From positions 1 through 49,598 of the forward strand of contig DNFT01000083.1 of the NCBI GenBank assembly GCA_003486385.1: a stretch of DNA of 49,598 nucleotides. The letters are read 5' to 3'. Both the position numbers and the translations under genes were made by a program. Numbering within the stretch: the stretch's first letter is position 1; each line of letters begins with the position of its first letter. Under the pieces are notes generated by a model. It worked only from the letters and a program-made list of their open reading frames with translations, did not search any database and was not told where the DNA came from. The DNA is from Eubacterium sp. Its GTDB lineage: Bacteria; Bacillota; Clostridia; Lachnospirales; Lachnospiraceae. Positions 15,313 to 23,585 of the stretch are shown piece after piece.

Positions 15313-17478
15313 ATGGACTATATATCAGTAAAAGAGGCCGCGATAAAATTTGAATTGTCAGAAAGACGTGTCCAGAAGCTCTGCGAAACCAATAGAATCG
15401 ATGGCTGCAAAATGGTAAGTGGTGTTTGGCTGATCCCCTCTGATTCCACGAAGCCCGTTGACGAAAGGTTATCCGATATTCCAGATTCAGATGAATATCT
15501 GACTTTAAAAGAATTATGTGATGAATTATCTATCTCAACTGCTACGGGGAGGAATTGGATTAAACTCGGTAAAATAACCCCAGAGTATACCGAAAAAAAG
15601 ACTCCGTATTTTTCAAAAAAATATATGAAAAGTCTGCATGCTGAACTTCAGTCCGGCAAAAACAAAGCCTTAAAAAGCCGAAGGAACAAAAAGTTTGTAT
15701 CCGGAAATTCACTATACAATTCCTATGTTTCCGAACAATGTAAAAACATACCTGCCCTGCAAAAGCTGTTAGCGTCGGCTTCAGGCAATAACATTGTCTT
15801 AGATATTTCAACAATTCAGTTATTGGTTGCCGACTGTGCATTACATTTATTTTTGTCTAAAAACAATACACATATAAATGCGAATACTAATCTCCTGCTT
15901 GGATTCCTTGTAAATGAGCTTTCAATAGGAGAATATGACTGTTTGATTTCGGATCTGATTGATGACACTGATTCAGCTATAAGCTTTTGTAAAGAAAATC
16001 CTTTATTATTTAATATGGAGTATATTTATGAGGCTGATGAAGATGTACTTGGTCTTATTTACATTTCCTGCAAAAATATAGGAAACAGAAAAGCTACCGG
16101 TTCCTACTATACATCAACAAAGGTTGTAAAAAATCTTATTAGCAGGCTTTCTTTCCAAGAACCGGTGAAAGTACTGGATCCTTGCTGTGGAACCGGAAAT
16201 TTCCTATTACAGCTGCCTGATGTTCTTCCATTTGATTCGATATATGGGAACGATATTGATGCAGCAAGTGTAAAAATCACCAGGCTAAATATGGCATTAA
16301 AATATAATGTTCCTGTCGCAGCAATTTACGAACATATAACAGGACAAGATTATTTAACCGACTATGCCGAAAAGGATTTTCAGTACATTATCGGTAATCC
16401 GCCCTGGGGATACGATTTTTCGGAGGAAGAAAAATCACACCTTAGAACTATATATAAATCCGCCACAGGAAAAAACATAGAATCGTATGATGTTTTTATT
16501 GAACAGGCACTTAATCATCTTACAGATAACGGTCATTTAGCATATGTGCTTCCGGAAGCAATATTAAATGTTAAGGCACACACAAATATTCGCAAAACAA
16601 TTCTGGAAAACTGCTCAATAAAAAATCTTGTCTTTTTAGGCAATGCATTTGATGGTGTTCAATGCCCATGTATTATACTCGATTTACAATGTACACGCTC
16701 TCCTCTCTCAACCGTTGGTATGAATGTCAATACCGGTACAGCTTCATTTACCATCAACATCGAGCGGACCGTAAGTGCTGAATATTTTAGTTTTACCACA
16801 TCCGATGCAGAATACAATGTTCTGTGCAAAATCAGAAGCATGCCAAACTCAGCATATCTACTTGACAATGCCGATTTTGCACTAGGGATTGTCACTGGAA
16901 ACAATAAGGAATATATTTCTGATATAAAGAATGAAAACAACGAAATGATATTGAAAGGTGCAGACATCTGTAAATACCATATCACCCGAACCAACAATTA
17001 CATTGTTTTTAAGCCTGAAAATTTTCAACAGGCAGCACCAACCGAAATGTATCGTTCCCCGGAAAAGCTATTATACAGGTTCATAAGTAGTCAGTTAGTA
17101 TTCGCCTATGACGACAAACAGACTCTTTCGCTTAACAGTTGTAATATTGTCATTCCCAGACTACCGGGGATAAAAATAAAATACGTTCTTGCAATACTTA
17201 ATTCCAGAATTGCTCAATTCATCTATAAAAAGGAATTCAATTCAGTAAAGGTATTGCGTTCACATATTGAGAACATACCTATCCCTACAGCAGATGCTTC
17301 AACACAAGCTGAAATTATTGCCCTCACAGACAAGCTTATTTCAGGGCTTCAAGCAGCTGAAGCAGAAAAGGTATACGATGAACTAGACCTTCTTGTTTCC
17401 AAAGCATTCAATCTGGACTCAAATGAAATCGAAATCATAAACAAGGCTGTCGAAGGGGATAATAAGTTTCTTGCTTAA
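15313..17478 (+). CDS. HTH-containing N6-adenine DNA methyltransferase (type II/IIG-like)
   Basis: The 721-aa protein starts with two helix-turn-helix units (about 1-50, YISVKEAAIKFELSERRVQKLC ... VWLIP, and about 60-110, YLTLKELCDELSISTATGRNWI). A helical region precedes the catalytic domain: TGSYYTSTKVVKNLI, motif I VLDPCCGTGNFLLQ (about 287-297), IYGNDIDAAS, and motif IV NPPW (362-365), the N6-adenine (gamma) class. A TaqI/Eco57I-like C-terminal region (about 520-710) with NSRIAQFIYKKEFNSVKVLRSHIENIPIP is the target-recognition part. No nuclease motif is evident and no restriction gene is adjacent on this strand, so it may be a solitary methylase or a modification module of a larger defence system. 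A hairpin terminator follows. Confidence 0.88.
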   Translation: MDYISVKEAAIKFELSERRVQKLCETNRIDGCKMVSGVWLIPSDSTKPVDERLSDIPDSDEYLTLKELCDELSISTATGRNWIKLGKITPEYTEKKTPYFSKKYMKSLHAELQSGKNKALKSRRNKKFVSGNSLYNSYVSEQCKNIPALQKLLASASGNNIVLDISTIQLLVADCALHLFLSKNNTHINANTNLLLGFLVNELSIGEYDCLISDLIDDTDSAISFCKENPLLFNMEYIYEADEDVLGLIYISCKNIGNRKATGSYYTSTKVVKNLISRLSFQEPVKVLDPCCGTGNFLLQLPDVLPFDSIYGNDIDAASVKITRLNMALKYNVPVAAIYEHITGQDYLTDYAEKDFQYIIGNPPWGYDFSEEEKSHLRTIYKSATGKNIESYDVFIEQALNHLTDNGHLAYVLPEAILNVKAHTNIRKTILENCSIKNLVFLGNAFDGVQCPCIILDLQCTRSPLSTVGMNVNTGTASFTINIERTVSAEYFSFTTSDAEYNVLCKIRSMPNSAYLLDNADFALGIVTGNNKEYISDIKNENNEMILKGADICKYHITRTNNYIVFKPENFQQAAPTEMYRSPEKLLYRFISSQLVFAYDDKQTLSLNSCNIVIPRLPGIKIKYVLAILNSRIAQFIYKKEFNSVKVLRSHIENIPIPTADASTQAEIIALTDKLISGLQAAEAEKVYDELDLLVSKAFNLDSNEIEIINKAVEGDNKFLA

Positions 17479-17486
17479 TCTTTAAA

Positions 17487-17519
17487 GAGAGCCAATGCCA
17501 TAACCGGACATTGGCTCTC
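17487..17519 (+). terminator. Hairpin terminator after the methyltransferase
   Basis: Perfect 11-bp stem GAGAGCCAATG / CATTGGCTCTC (17487-17497, 17509-17519), 8 bases after the stop. The following T content is modest (CTTCATT), so termination may be partial. Confidence 0.65.
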
Positions 17520-17613
17520 CTTCATTATCTCCATGCTGTTTATCCGAATAGCCCGGACAATCTGGGTTCCTCTTTTCTGAAATGTATTTGTTATTATACT
17601 TATACACTATTTT

Positions 17614-17913
17614 TCATTCGTTGCCAGCCCAAAAAATCTTCTCCTTAAATCCCCCTCTGTTTTCCCTCTTCTCATCGCGCACCTTCATAAGCTCATCAAT
17701 CGAATATCCGCGTGCCTCACAGATTGTAAAAAGCACCTCCAGAACATCAGCCATCTCCTCAAGAGACTTGTCCGCCTGATACTCTGCAATCTCCTCGTCA
17801 AGCTTCTTATCAAGCTCCGTCAAAAATTCCTCATCAGACAATGTCCGTATAATCGGATTTTTGCCGTCCGACATTATTATCTGCGGAATTTTATCTCTGA
17901 CCAGCTTTCCCAT
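17614..17913 (-). CDS. MazG-like nucleotide pyrophosphohydrolase
   Basis: A 99-aa all-alpha protein with LVRDKIPQII, ELDKKLDEEIAEYQADKSLEEMADVLEV. The acidic residues of the EExxE (40-44) and ExxxD (52-56) metal-binding motif are present. The family hydrolyses nucleoside triphosphates or phosphoribosyl-ATP-like substrates to monophosphate plus pyrophosphate. It is often annotated as phosphoribosyl-ATP pyrophosphohydrolase, but stands alone here outside any histidine operon, so house-cleaning of NTPs or a defence-linked nucleotide depletion role is possible. It lies downstream of the HNH endonuclease gene across a repeat block. Confidence 0.8.
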   Translation of the reverse strand: MGKLVRDKIPQIIMSDGKNPIIRTLSDEEFLTELDKKLDEEIAEYQADKSLEEMADVLEVLFTICEARGYSIDELMKVRDEKRENRGGFKEKIFWAGNE

Positions 17914-17954
17914 AGCCGATAACCCTCCATGTTATGTTTTATTTTTATCCCCCT

Positions 17955-18103
17955 GCATACTGCAAGCATAGCTTGCAGTACTGCCTCCAATAAGTTGTTT
18001 GAAAGTTTCACTTTCAAACTTATCCCTCGCATACTGCAAGCATTGCCTGCAGTACTGCCTCCAATAAATAGTTTGAAGGTTTTGCTTTCAAAACTTATGC
18101 CTC
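17955..18103. repeat. Two tandem 74-bp units, each with two hairpins
   Basis: Unit 1 starts at 17955 and unit 2 at 18029, both opening GCATACTGCAAGCAT. Each contains a 10-bp palindrome (TACTGCAAGC / GCTTGCAGTA, degraded in unit 2) and a second one (GTTTGAAAG / CTTTCAAAC, extended in unit 2). The right unit overlaps the stop codon and last codons of the HNH gene (18095-18103), and unit 1 repeats that end as a degenerate copy. It may have arisen by tandem duplication of a REP-like double hairpin. Confidence 0.75.
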
Positions 18104-19228
18104 TAACCGCTTCGTCCATTTCTTAAATCCCACATTCTGCGCCGACATATACAACGGCTCAATTATCTTGAAAATTCCGTCGGAGTACTCCTTTTCCGAC
18201 AGCTTTCTTGAATACAAATCAAGCCTCGCGGCGCTGTCATTAAGATTTTTGTTTAAAAATTTATCCAGCAATTTTCTTATTTCGGAGTTCTCCTCCGCAA
18301 TTCCAAACGCGATGTGATGCTGATGTGCCATCTTTTTCAAGTCTATATCCATGTCCGGCAAATCGTTGCTCTTATTTATATTTACCTGCTTAAAGGTCGG
18401 TGTCAAATTCCAGATTTCATCGCTCGCAATAAAAGACCACGGTATAAAATGGTCAATCTCCAGCTGTCCAAGCTGTTCAAAGCTGTCCTTATTGAACACT
18501 TTTCCGGTATAACAATCCGTAATCTCTGCCCTGTCAACAACGGCACGCCAGAACCGGTTCGCCTCCTCAAGCTTTCTCTTTTCAGGTGCGGAAATCTTGT
18601 TCGGTATCCCCGGGATTGTCGGGTTTCTCCGTTGCAGATAATCAATCAGCTTATACTGCACCCACCCCTCCAAAATTTCACTGTTTTCGCTCAGATAGGC
18701 AAACCAGTCGTCCTGTATGATAATCTCGGTTCTGTAGCGCATGTACTCGCCATAATAGTATAACAGCCGCTCCTGCTGATTCAGCTCATTAATTTTCTTT
18801 GCACTCCCTGCAGGAAATTCTGCCAATGTCTTATCGTGCAGAAAGCAGGACTGCAGATGATACGGGACATAATTTATCAGTGCACCTTTAAGCCTGGCAA
18901 TCTCCTTTGTATTATAATCGAGAAGCATATTGTAAATCTTGTCCGTATTCTCGGACGACTTAACCCCCGTCTGCTCAAAAACTATCTTCACAATCTTTTC
19001 AAGGCTGTCGTTAGGTCCAAGATTCAGATGATACTCGTTCACCATATAATAAGCGTCCGCCATCATCCGGCAGAGCAGCTCATTATACGTCATTCTCTGC
19101 TTTCCGTCCCCGACTCTGCTCAGAATAGCCCGAAACCAGAAGAGCTTATAGCACTCCGTCGTCTTGTCGAAAATTCTTTGGAGGTCGTTGATATTCAGTT
19201 GTGGGGATTGGGGGAGATTCATCATCAT
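18095..19228 (-). CDS. HNH endonuclease, probable restriction enzyme
   Basis: This 377-aa protein carries a C-terminal HNH core: DCYTGKVFN (about 238-246), LEIDHFIPWSF (Asp259-His260), then IWNLTPTFKQVNINKSNDLP with the conserved Asn residues. The N-terminal 200 residues are helical and unassigned, and may recognise DNA. HNH proteins of this layout are often the nuclease of type II restriction systems beside a cytosine methyltransferase. Here only the first part of such a methylase survives 100 bp upstream. The reading frame is whole. Either the nuclease is silent or harmless, or another methylase protects the host DNA. GAGG precedes the first of three in-frame ATGs. Confidence 0.83.
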   Translation of the reverse strand: MMMNLPQSPQLNINDLQRIFDKTTECYKLFWFRAILSRVGDGKQRMTYNELLCRMMADAYYMVNEYHLNLGPNDSLEKIVKIVFEQTGVKSSENTDKIYNMLLDYNTKEIARLKGALINYVPYHLQSCFLHDKTLAEFPAGSAKKINELNQQERLLYYYGEYMRYRTEIIIQDDWFAYLSENSEILEGWVQYKLIDYLQRRNPTIPGIPNKISAPEKRKLEEANRFWRAVVDRAEITDCYTGKVFNKDSFEQLGQLEIDHFIPWSFIASDEIWNLTPTFKQVNINKSNDLPDMDIDLKKMAHQHHIAFGIAEENSEIRKLLDKFLNKNLNDSAARLDLYSRKLSEKEYSDGIFKIIEPLYMSAQNVGFKKWTKRLEA

Positions 19229-19331
19229 GGGCTGCCTCGCGAAATTAGTGGGTTATTATATAGTATAATCTAATAATAACACATGTTAGAGGTCTTGTAA
19301 CCTGACTTAGTTGGCAAATTTAAGAAATAAT

Positions 19332-19559
19332 TCAGGCACTGGCTTCTCGACAACATTTTATACTGAAATATTCTTCTAAATTAAGTTGAGATATATTAGC
19401 AATATCATCACATATCACTTTCCAATTTGGCCTATTTTTCCTAAGCGTGGCGCATGCATCCTCATTTACTTCTATCAATCCAATCGTATTAAAACCTGCC
19501 TTTTCAACTCCAAGAGCCAATCCACCTGCTCCTGCAAACAGCTCAATGGTTGTGTACAT
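19332..19559 (-). pseudogene. Truncated DNA cytosine-5 methyltransferase (N-terminus only)
   Basis: The 75-aa frame starts TTIELFAGAGGLALGVEKAGF, which is motif I of C5 methyltransferases (FAGxGG, SAM binding), followed by IGLIEVNEDACATLRKNRP (motif II) and VICDDI (motif III region). It then leaves the family after NLEEYFS near 19371 and stops. The catalytic Pro-Cys motif IV, motif VI and the whole target-recognition domain are missing. The gene is dead. It lies directly upstream of the HNH endonuclease gene on the same strand, and probably once protected against it. Confidence 0.88.
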
Positions 19560-19728
19560 CTTTTACCTCTCTTTTTCCAATGGACGTATTATCTATTTTA
19601 AATTTAAAACATTCAAATGAAATAAAAGAATCTATTTTCTTAAATTTTTCATAAACATACTTTTTATATTATATTGTTTATAAAAATATTTTCAAGCTAT
19701 TTGTATTTGCGTTTTAAATTTTTAGATA
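19560..19728. other. AT-rich intergenic stretch
   Basis: No reading frame, hairpin or convincing promoter seen. The stretch is strongly AT-rich and lies between the DUF6602 gene end and the truncated methylase start; AGAGAGG at 19565-19572 (minus strand) is the ribosome site of the latter. Confidence 0.5.
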
Positions 19729-20592
19729 TTATCGTATTCCCTTTGTTTCAATCCCGCCTAGACACTTATCATATTTTCTATTTGAGGGGAATGACGTGAA
19801 CCCAGGTCTAGAAATATAATTTCGAGTTTCATCATAATACACGCTTAATAAACCAGTCAAAATAAATTGGAATCCCATATGCTGTTCATCATCTTTATGT
19901 TCAAAAAATATATATTTAGCATTTCCATCTTTAGAGGGACGTTTTTTAAAAATACTCCACTTACTCAATGCACCAATATAACCTATCAGATCATCGAAAT
20001 AATCCTCTTTAAAATCATATACACTCAACATCTTTTCATAAATCCACTCTTCTGTACATTTTTCCTTTTTTTCAAAAGAATCCATTGATACTAATGCTAA
20101 AAACGGACCTCTTATTTTAATTTTTTTGTCATTCTCGCATCTACATAATTTGGAAACCTTTTTTAACGCAGATAACTCATGTAATATATCTGTATCATGT
20201 AAATGTTTTTTTACAGAAATAATACCAATTACGCCCTCTGGTGGAACAATTACGCTATCTCCAAATCTATGATATATTGGATATTTCGCACTGTTATACA
20301 CTATAATATCTAACTGTGTCGAATGAACATCTTCTTGGCCTCGTCTATATTTGTTTTTTAGCCCTGTTTTTACCGCTGGTCGCAAAACAAAACCTGTTAA
20401 TACCTCCAAATCTTTTGGAAGATATCTTTTTAAATATTCTCTAAGTAGTATCTCAACATATCTTCCATCCTCACCATTATGGTCTGCTCCATTTTTATCC
20501 TTTGCTGGTATTAAAACCTGAAACTGCTTATAAGTATCTAACAAAGCCCGTATTTCATTTGACCAATATTCTCTTATGCATTCACCATCCAT
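19729..20592 (-). CDS. DUF6602 family protein, possible nuclease-fold defence protein
   Basis: The 287-aa protein matches the DUF6602 pattern: EDGRYVEILLREYLKRYLPKDLEVLTGFVL, then STQLDIIVYN (Asp95), IYHRFGDSVIVPPEGVIGIISVKKHL (Glu119, Lys128). The D...E-x-K-like spacing on beta strands resembles the PD-(D/E)XK fold, so a DNA-acting role is possible; this is inference. The C-terminal half (about 190-287) is conserved with the remnant at 7.6-7.8 kb. It lies upstream of the truncated methylase and HNH gene on the same strand, suggesting a restriction or defence cluster. The start has a weak ribosome site (GGAAGG). The region 20593-20771 upstream is AT-rich and empty. Confidence 0.72.
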   Translation of the reverse strand: MDGECIREYWSNEIRALLDTYKQFQVLIPAKDKNGADHNGEDGRYVEILLREYLKRYLPKDLEVLTGFVLRPAVKTGLKNKYRRGQEDVHSTQLDIIVYNSAKYPIYHRFGDSVIVPPEGVIGIISVKKHLHDTDILHELSALKKVSKLCRCENDKKIKIRGPFLALVSMDSFEKKEKCTEEWIYEKMLSVYDFKEDYFDDLIGYIGALSKWSIFKKRPSKDGNAKYIFFEHKDDEQHMGFQFILTGLLSVYYDETRNYISRPGFTSFPSNRKYDKCLGGIETKGIR

Positions 20593-20771
20593 ATTACTTC
20601 ACCTTCCAAGACCAATTTATTATGCCTTACATTTTCAATATAAAATATTTCTATTCCATCCATATTTAATAAAAAATAATGCCCCATATTCTATGACAGA
20701 TATATCTTTATTCTTAAAAATAATTATACAAACATTTCAATATTAATTCCAATACATTTCTATATTTTAAA

Positions 20772-20809
20772 TAAAAAATAAAGCATACCAGATACTGAGT
20801 CTGTTATGC
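20772..20809 (-). terminator. Terminator at the end of the arabinan operon region
   Basis: Hairpin GCATA-CAGA / TCTG-TATGC (20783-20809) followed on the minus strand by TTTATTTTTTATTT. It lies about 100 bases after the stop of the small membrane protein and would end the long minus-strand transcript. Confidence 0.7.
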
Positions 20810-20905
20810 CTTACTTGCTTTGTCCTATTCTACTATCTAATTTTTTCCTATCTGCTAAGTAAGTCCCTCATTGACTATATAAACAAAACTATTGCTTTAT
20901 AATAC

Positions 20906-21226
20906 CTACCGCCCCATCAGCTTCCTATACTTAAGCCCCTTCTTCACAATATACACCACAAGGATAACCGCCGCGAACACCGTGGATATGATAAGCATTG
21001 TGCCGATCTCAATATGAACGTAGGACAGGGTCACAAAGCTGAAAATAAGAAGCATTATGAGCATCCAGCCGAACGCAAGTGCCGTGGTCACGAACAGCAT
21101 AATTACATCCATAACCACATCCTGAGCTGTGAACGCCTTTTGTGGGTACTCTGCGCTGATATCCTTAAGCTTGTTCACGCTCTCCTGCTTTTTATCCTTG
21201 TACATCTTTGATAAATCCTTTTCCAT
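20906..21226 (-). CDS. Small membrane protein, 106 aa
   Basis: A charged N-terminus (1-35, MEKDLSKMYKDKKQESVNKLK) is followed by two or three hydrophobic segments: about 38-60 (VMDVIMLFVTTALAFGWMLIMLLI), overlapping 60-70, and about 72-95 (GTMLIISTVFAAVILVVYIV). It ends with basic KKGLKYRKLMGR. No family is recognised. It is the last gene before the terminator of the arabinan-related run, but a 200-bp gap with a GC-rich inverted repeat separates it from the GH43 gene. It may therefore have its own promoter and be unrelated to sugar use. Confidence 0.65.
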   Translation of the reverse strand: MEKDLSKMYKDKKQESVNKLKDISAEYPQKAFTAQDVVMDVIMLFVTTALAFGWMLIMLLIFSFVTLSYVHIEIGTMLIISTVFAAVILVVYIVKKGLKYRKLMGR

Positions 21227-21263
21227 GTTCCAGCTTTAACCTCATTTCAGTTCATATTATATC

Positions 21264-21333
21264 AGGTGACTGCACAGCTCCGCTTTGCCTTGCGCAACGC
21301 GCGTTTGCCGCACACCAAGCTGCACAATCACCT
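21264..21333. repeat. 70-bp GC-rich imperfect inverted repeat
   Basis: Arms AGGTGACTGCACAGCT (21264-21279) and AGCTGCACAATCACCT (21318-21333) pair with two mismatches or wobbles and enclose a GC-rich core with the palindrome TTGCGCAA. It stands out from the AT-rich flanks. It could be a REP or MITE-like element or an mRNA structure between GH43 and the small membrane gene. It does not occur elsewhere in the window. Confidence 0.6.
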
Positions 21334-21426
21334 ATTTATATTTTATCATAATTTTACCCCTTTAAATACTCTTATAACGTATATTGTATTTAAAAGGTCC
21401 AAATCAGAAATTCTTACGGTTATACC

Positions 21427-23403
21427 CTAATCAACCACCTTGCTCCCCCACAGTGTGAGCTGGTTCGTGCTGCCAAGTGCTGTGAACACGATTGTCTCCA
21501 CGTTCGTGCCCTCAATATCCATCTTTAAAATTACACCACTGTAGGTCTCGCCGTCAAGTGTAAGGTCGATGTAGGCTGTGCCCTTGTCGCAGCTCCATGT
21601 TCCGGCAAATGCTCCTGTGACCGTTCCATCAGCGCCAAGTGTTATTGTCTGTGGCGTGTTCAGACCTAAATTCTTGTAGTCGATGTCAAGCTCATGGAGA
21701 ATAACATCATACCTGCCCGCAATCTCGTCCGCGGAAAAACCATTCTCATCAAGCTTCTCTCCTGCGGTCTGGTACGGTGCAGCCACCAGCCATCCGTTCT
21801 TGTTCAAAAAGAGCTGATGAACCTTAACATAGTGGCCTTCGTTTCCGCCGGTTGTTCTGGTATGAAATACGATGTATGCCCTTCCGTCATCATCGACAAA
21901 TGCGCTGTTATGTCCCTGCGCAACCTGTCCCTGTGAGAAGCTTCTCCACTTGTAACCGCCGAAAAGCCTGATTCCGGCAGAATCGTTTGTGTTGAGTATG
22001 TAGGTATCGTAGAACGGATTTCTGCCGTTCTCATCAAGGTACTCGCCATCAGGTGTACTGCTCCTGTACACTCTCACGTTGTAGCCGCCCTTTGCGAAAA
22101 GCTCACCGTAGGACATGAACAGCCAGTAGTAATCGCCTATTTTCTGGATATAAGAGGCCTCTCCGGTCACATATTTTCCTCCGGCAATCTTCCTGCCAAA
22201 GTAAGGGTCGGAATGAATACCGTCCTCGTAGGTCACGCTGTAATCCCTGAAGCCTGTCTCCTCGTCAAGCTTGAGCATAAAGATTCCACCGCTCCAGGAG
22301 CCGTAGCTCATCCAGAGGTTTCCGTCGTCATCGTAGAAAACGCAGGCATCAATATTGTTAGGGTAATAATCCCCCCATGCTCTCTTGTATCTGTCTGCAA
22401 GCTCGGTTTCACCGGTCACCCTTGCGACATCCGTCTCATTATAGTATTCCTCATTATAGAAGCCTGAGTACACTACTATGCCCTGATACTCCCAGTCGCC
22501 CTCAAGTGTATCCGCTGTGAGAAGGACGATTGAGGAATACCACTTGTCACCGTCAACCGAAAGGTACATGCACCACTTGCCAAGCTTATCGTTGTACACG
22601 ACATCAGGCGCCCACATGTAGCCGTCGACCTGATAGCCGGTGCTTCCGTGTGCAGACCACGCTGCCGGCTCCTTCAATATTTCTCTATAATCTGTGGAGA
22701 GATTGTTGGTAAAGCTCTCCCAGTTCTCGAGGTCGTATGACTTCGCCCATGCCCTGTGTGAACCAAAAATATAATAGCACTTCTTTCCTTCCTTGTCCTC
22801 ACCAACTATTATGGATGGGTCATGGCAGCTCACAGTCTTTATTGACTTTAACTCATCCTTTGAAAATTCAACATGATTCTGAAACATAATGACATCCACA
22901 ATATACCTTACGGTAACCTCCTCACCACCATACTTTACATAGACATAAGGTCTTAAAGTTACAGTCTCAACAGAACCGCTTATCTTCTCCTTGGTAACCT
23001 CGGCAGGATTTTCAACTTTCGATGCCTCCTGGAGAACTCCCTCGTATGAGCTGCTCTCTCCGTACTTTATCGCTCCGCCAAACGCGGGTGCCTCAGTCTG
23101 TGCAAGCTTATCGTCATTGCTTGATGCCGCATACACCCTGCTTATCGTATATCCGTCCCTGTCATTCTTTACTGTGAGAGTGTACTTGATATCCTCCCCG
23201 GCTTTATATTCCTCCTTATCCGTTGACAGCTCCACTGTGATGTCATTCTCCGTCTTAGAGCACACCACGCCTGTCCCTCCTGTCGATGTTGTGTTATCAG
23301 CATCAGATGAACTATTCTTATTTCCGGCGCATCCGGCAACCAGTCCCGCTACTATTAGCGGCAATAGAATACACCGAACCAATCTGCCCGAACCTCTTCT
23401 CAT
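21427..23403 (-). CDS. GH43 lipoprotein, arabinanase/arabinofuranosidase type
   Basis: A lipoprotein signal (lipobox VAGC, Cys25) anchors this 658-aa enzyme outside the cell. A BsuPI-like beta domain (about 50-150, STDKEEYKAGEDIKYTLTV) precedes the five-bladed GH43 propeller. The catalytic base is in CHDPSIIVG, the pKa-modulating Asp in NNIDACVFYDDDGNLWMSYG, and the acid Glu in VTGEASYIQ. The C-terminal domain (about 560-658, AGRYDVILHELDIDYKNLGLN ... TWSCDKGTAYIDLTLDG) matches the beta-barrel found at the end of bacterial endo-arabinanases. The expected reaction is cleavage of alpha-1,5-arabinan at the cell surface, feeding the importers upstream. GGAGGTG precedes the start. Confidence 0.93.
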   Translation of the reverse strand: MRRGSGRLVRCILLPLIVAGLVAGCAGNKNSSSDADNTTSTGGTGVVCSKTENDITVELSTDKEEYKAGEDIKYTLTVKNDRDGYTISRVYAASSNDDKLAQTEAPAFGGAIKYGESSSYEGVLQEASKVENPAEVTKEKISGSVETVTLRPYVYVKYGGEEVTVRYIVDVIMFQNHVEFSKDELKSIKTVSCHDPSIIVGEDKEGKKCYYIFGSHRAWAKSYDLENWESFTNNLSTDYREILKEPAAWSAHGSTGYQVDGYMWAPDVVYNDKLGKWCMYLSVDGDKWYSSIVLLTADTLEGDWEYQGIVVYSGFYNEEYYNETDVARVTGETELADRYKRAWGDYYPNNIDACVFYDDDGNLWMSYGSWSGGIFMLKLDEETGFRDYSVTYEDGIHSDPYFGRKIAGGKYVTGEASYIQKIGDYYWLFMSYGELFAKGGYNVRVYRSSTPDGEYLDENGRNPFYDTYILNTNDSAGIRLFGGYKWRSFSQGQVAQGHNSAFVDDDGRAYIVFHTRTTGGNEGHYVKVHQLFLNKNGWLVAAPYQTAGEKLDENGFSADEIAGRYDVILHELDIDYKNLGLNTPQTITLGADGTVTGAFAGTWSCDKGTAYIDLTLDGETYSGVILKMDIEGTNVETIVFTALGSTNQLTLWGSKVVD

Positions 23404-23517
23404 GCCCTCACCTCCTGAATTATTATCAAATATATAATTGTGAAACTTAATTTCTCCGATAAACAGTTATGTATTTTTATTAATAAACTTCCTGAACCTT
23501 TGAAACTAATAATTGTC

Positions 23518-23571
23518 CGCATAGCAAACTAATTTTGTAATCCATAGTAATTCGCATAGCAAACCGATTTT
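23518..23571. repeat. Two short direct repeats between the GH43 genes
   Basis: CGCATAGCAAAC followed by an AT-rich ATTTT block occurs at 23518 and 23553, 35 bp apart. The 182-bp gap 23404-23585 holds no other feature. The purpose is unknown: they may be protein-binding sites or remnants of an insertion. Confidence 0.45.
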
Positions 23572-23585
23572 CGCAATTTCCTTTT

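Noticed and set aside
17929..18110. Possible CRISPR-like array
   Set aside because: Only two 74-bp units that adjoin directly with no unique spacers; this is a tandem repeat.
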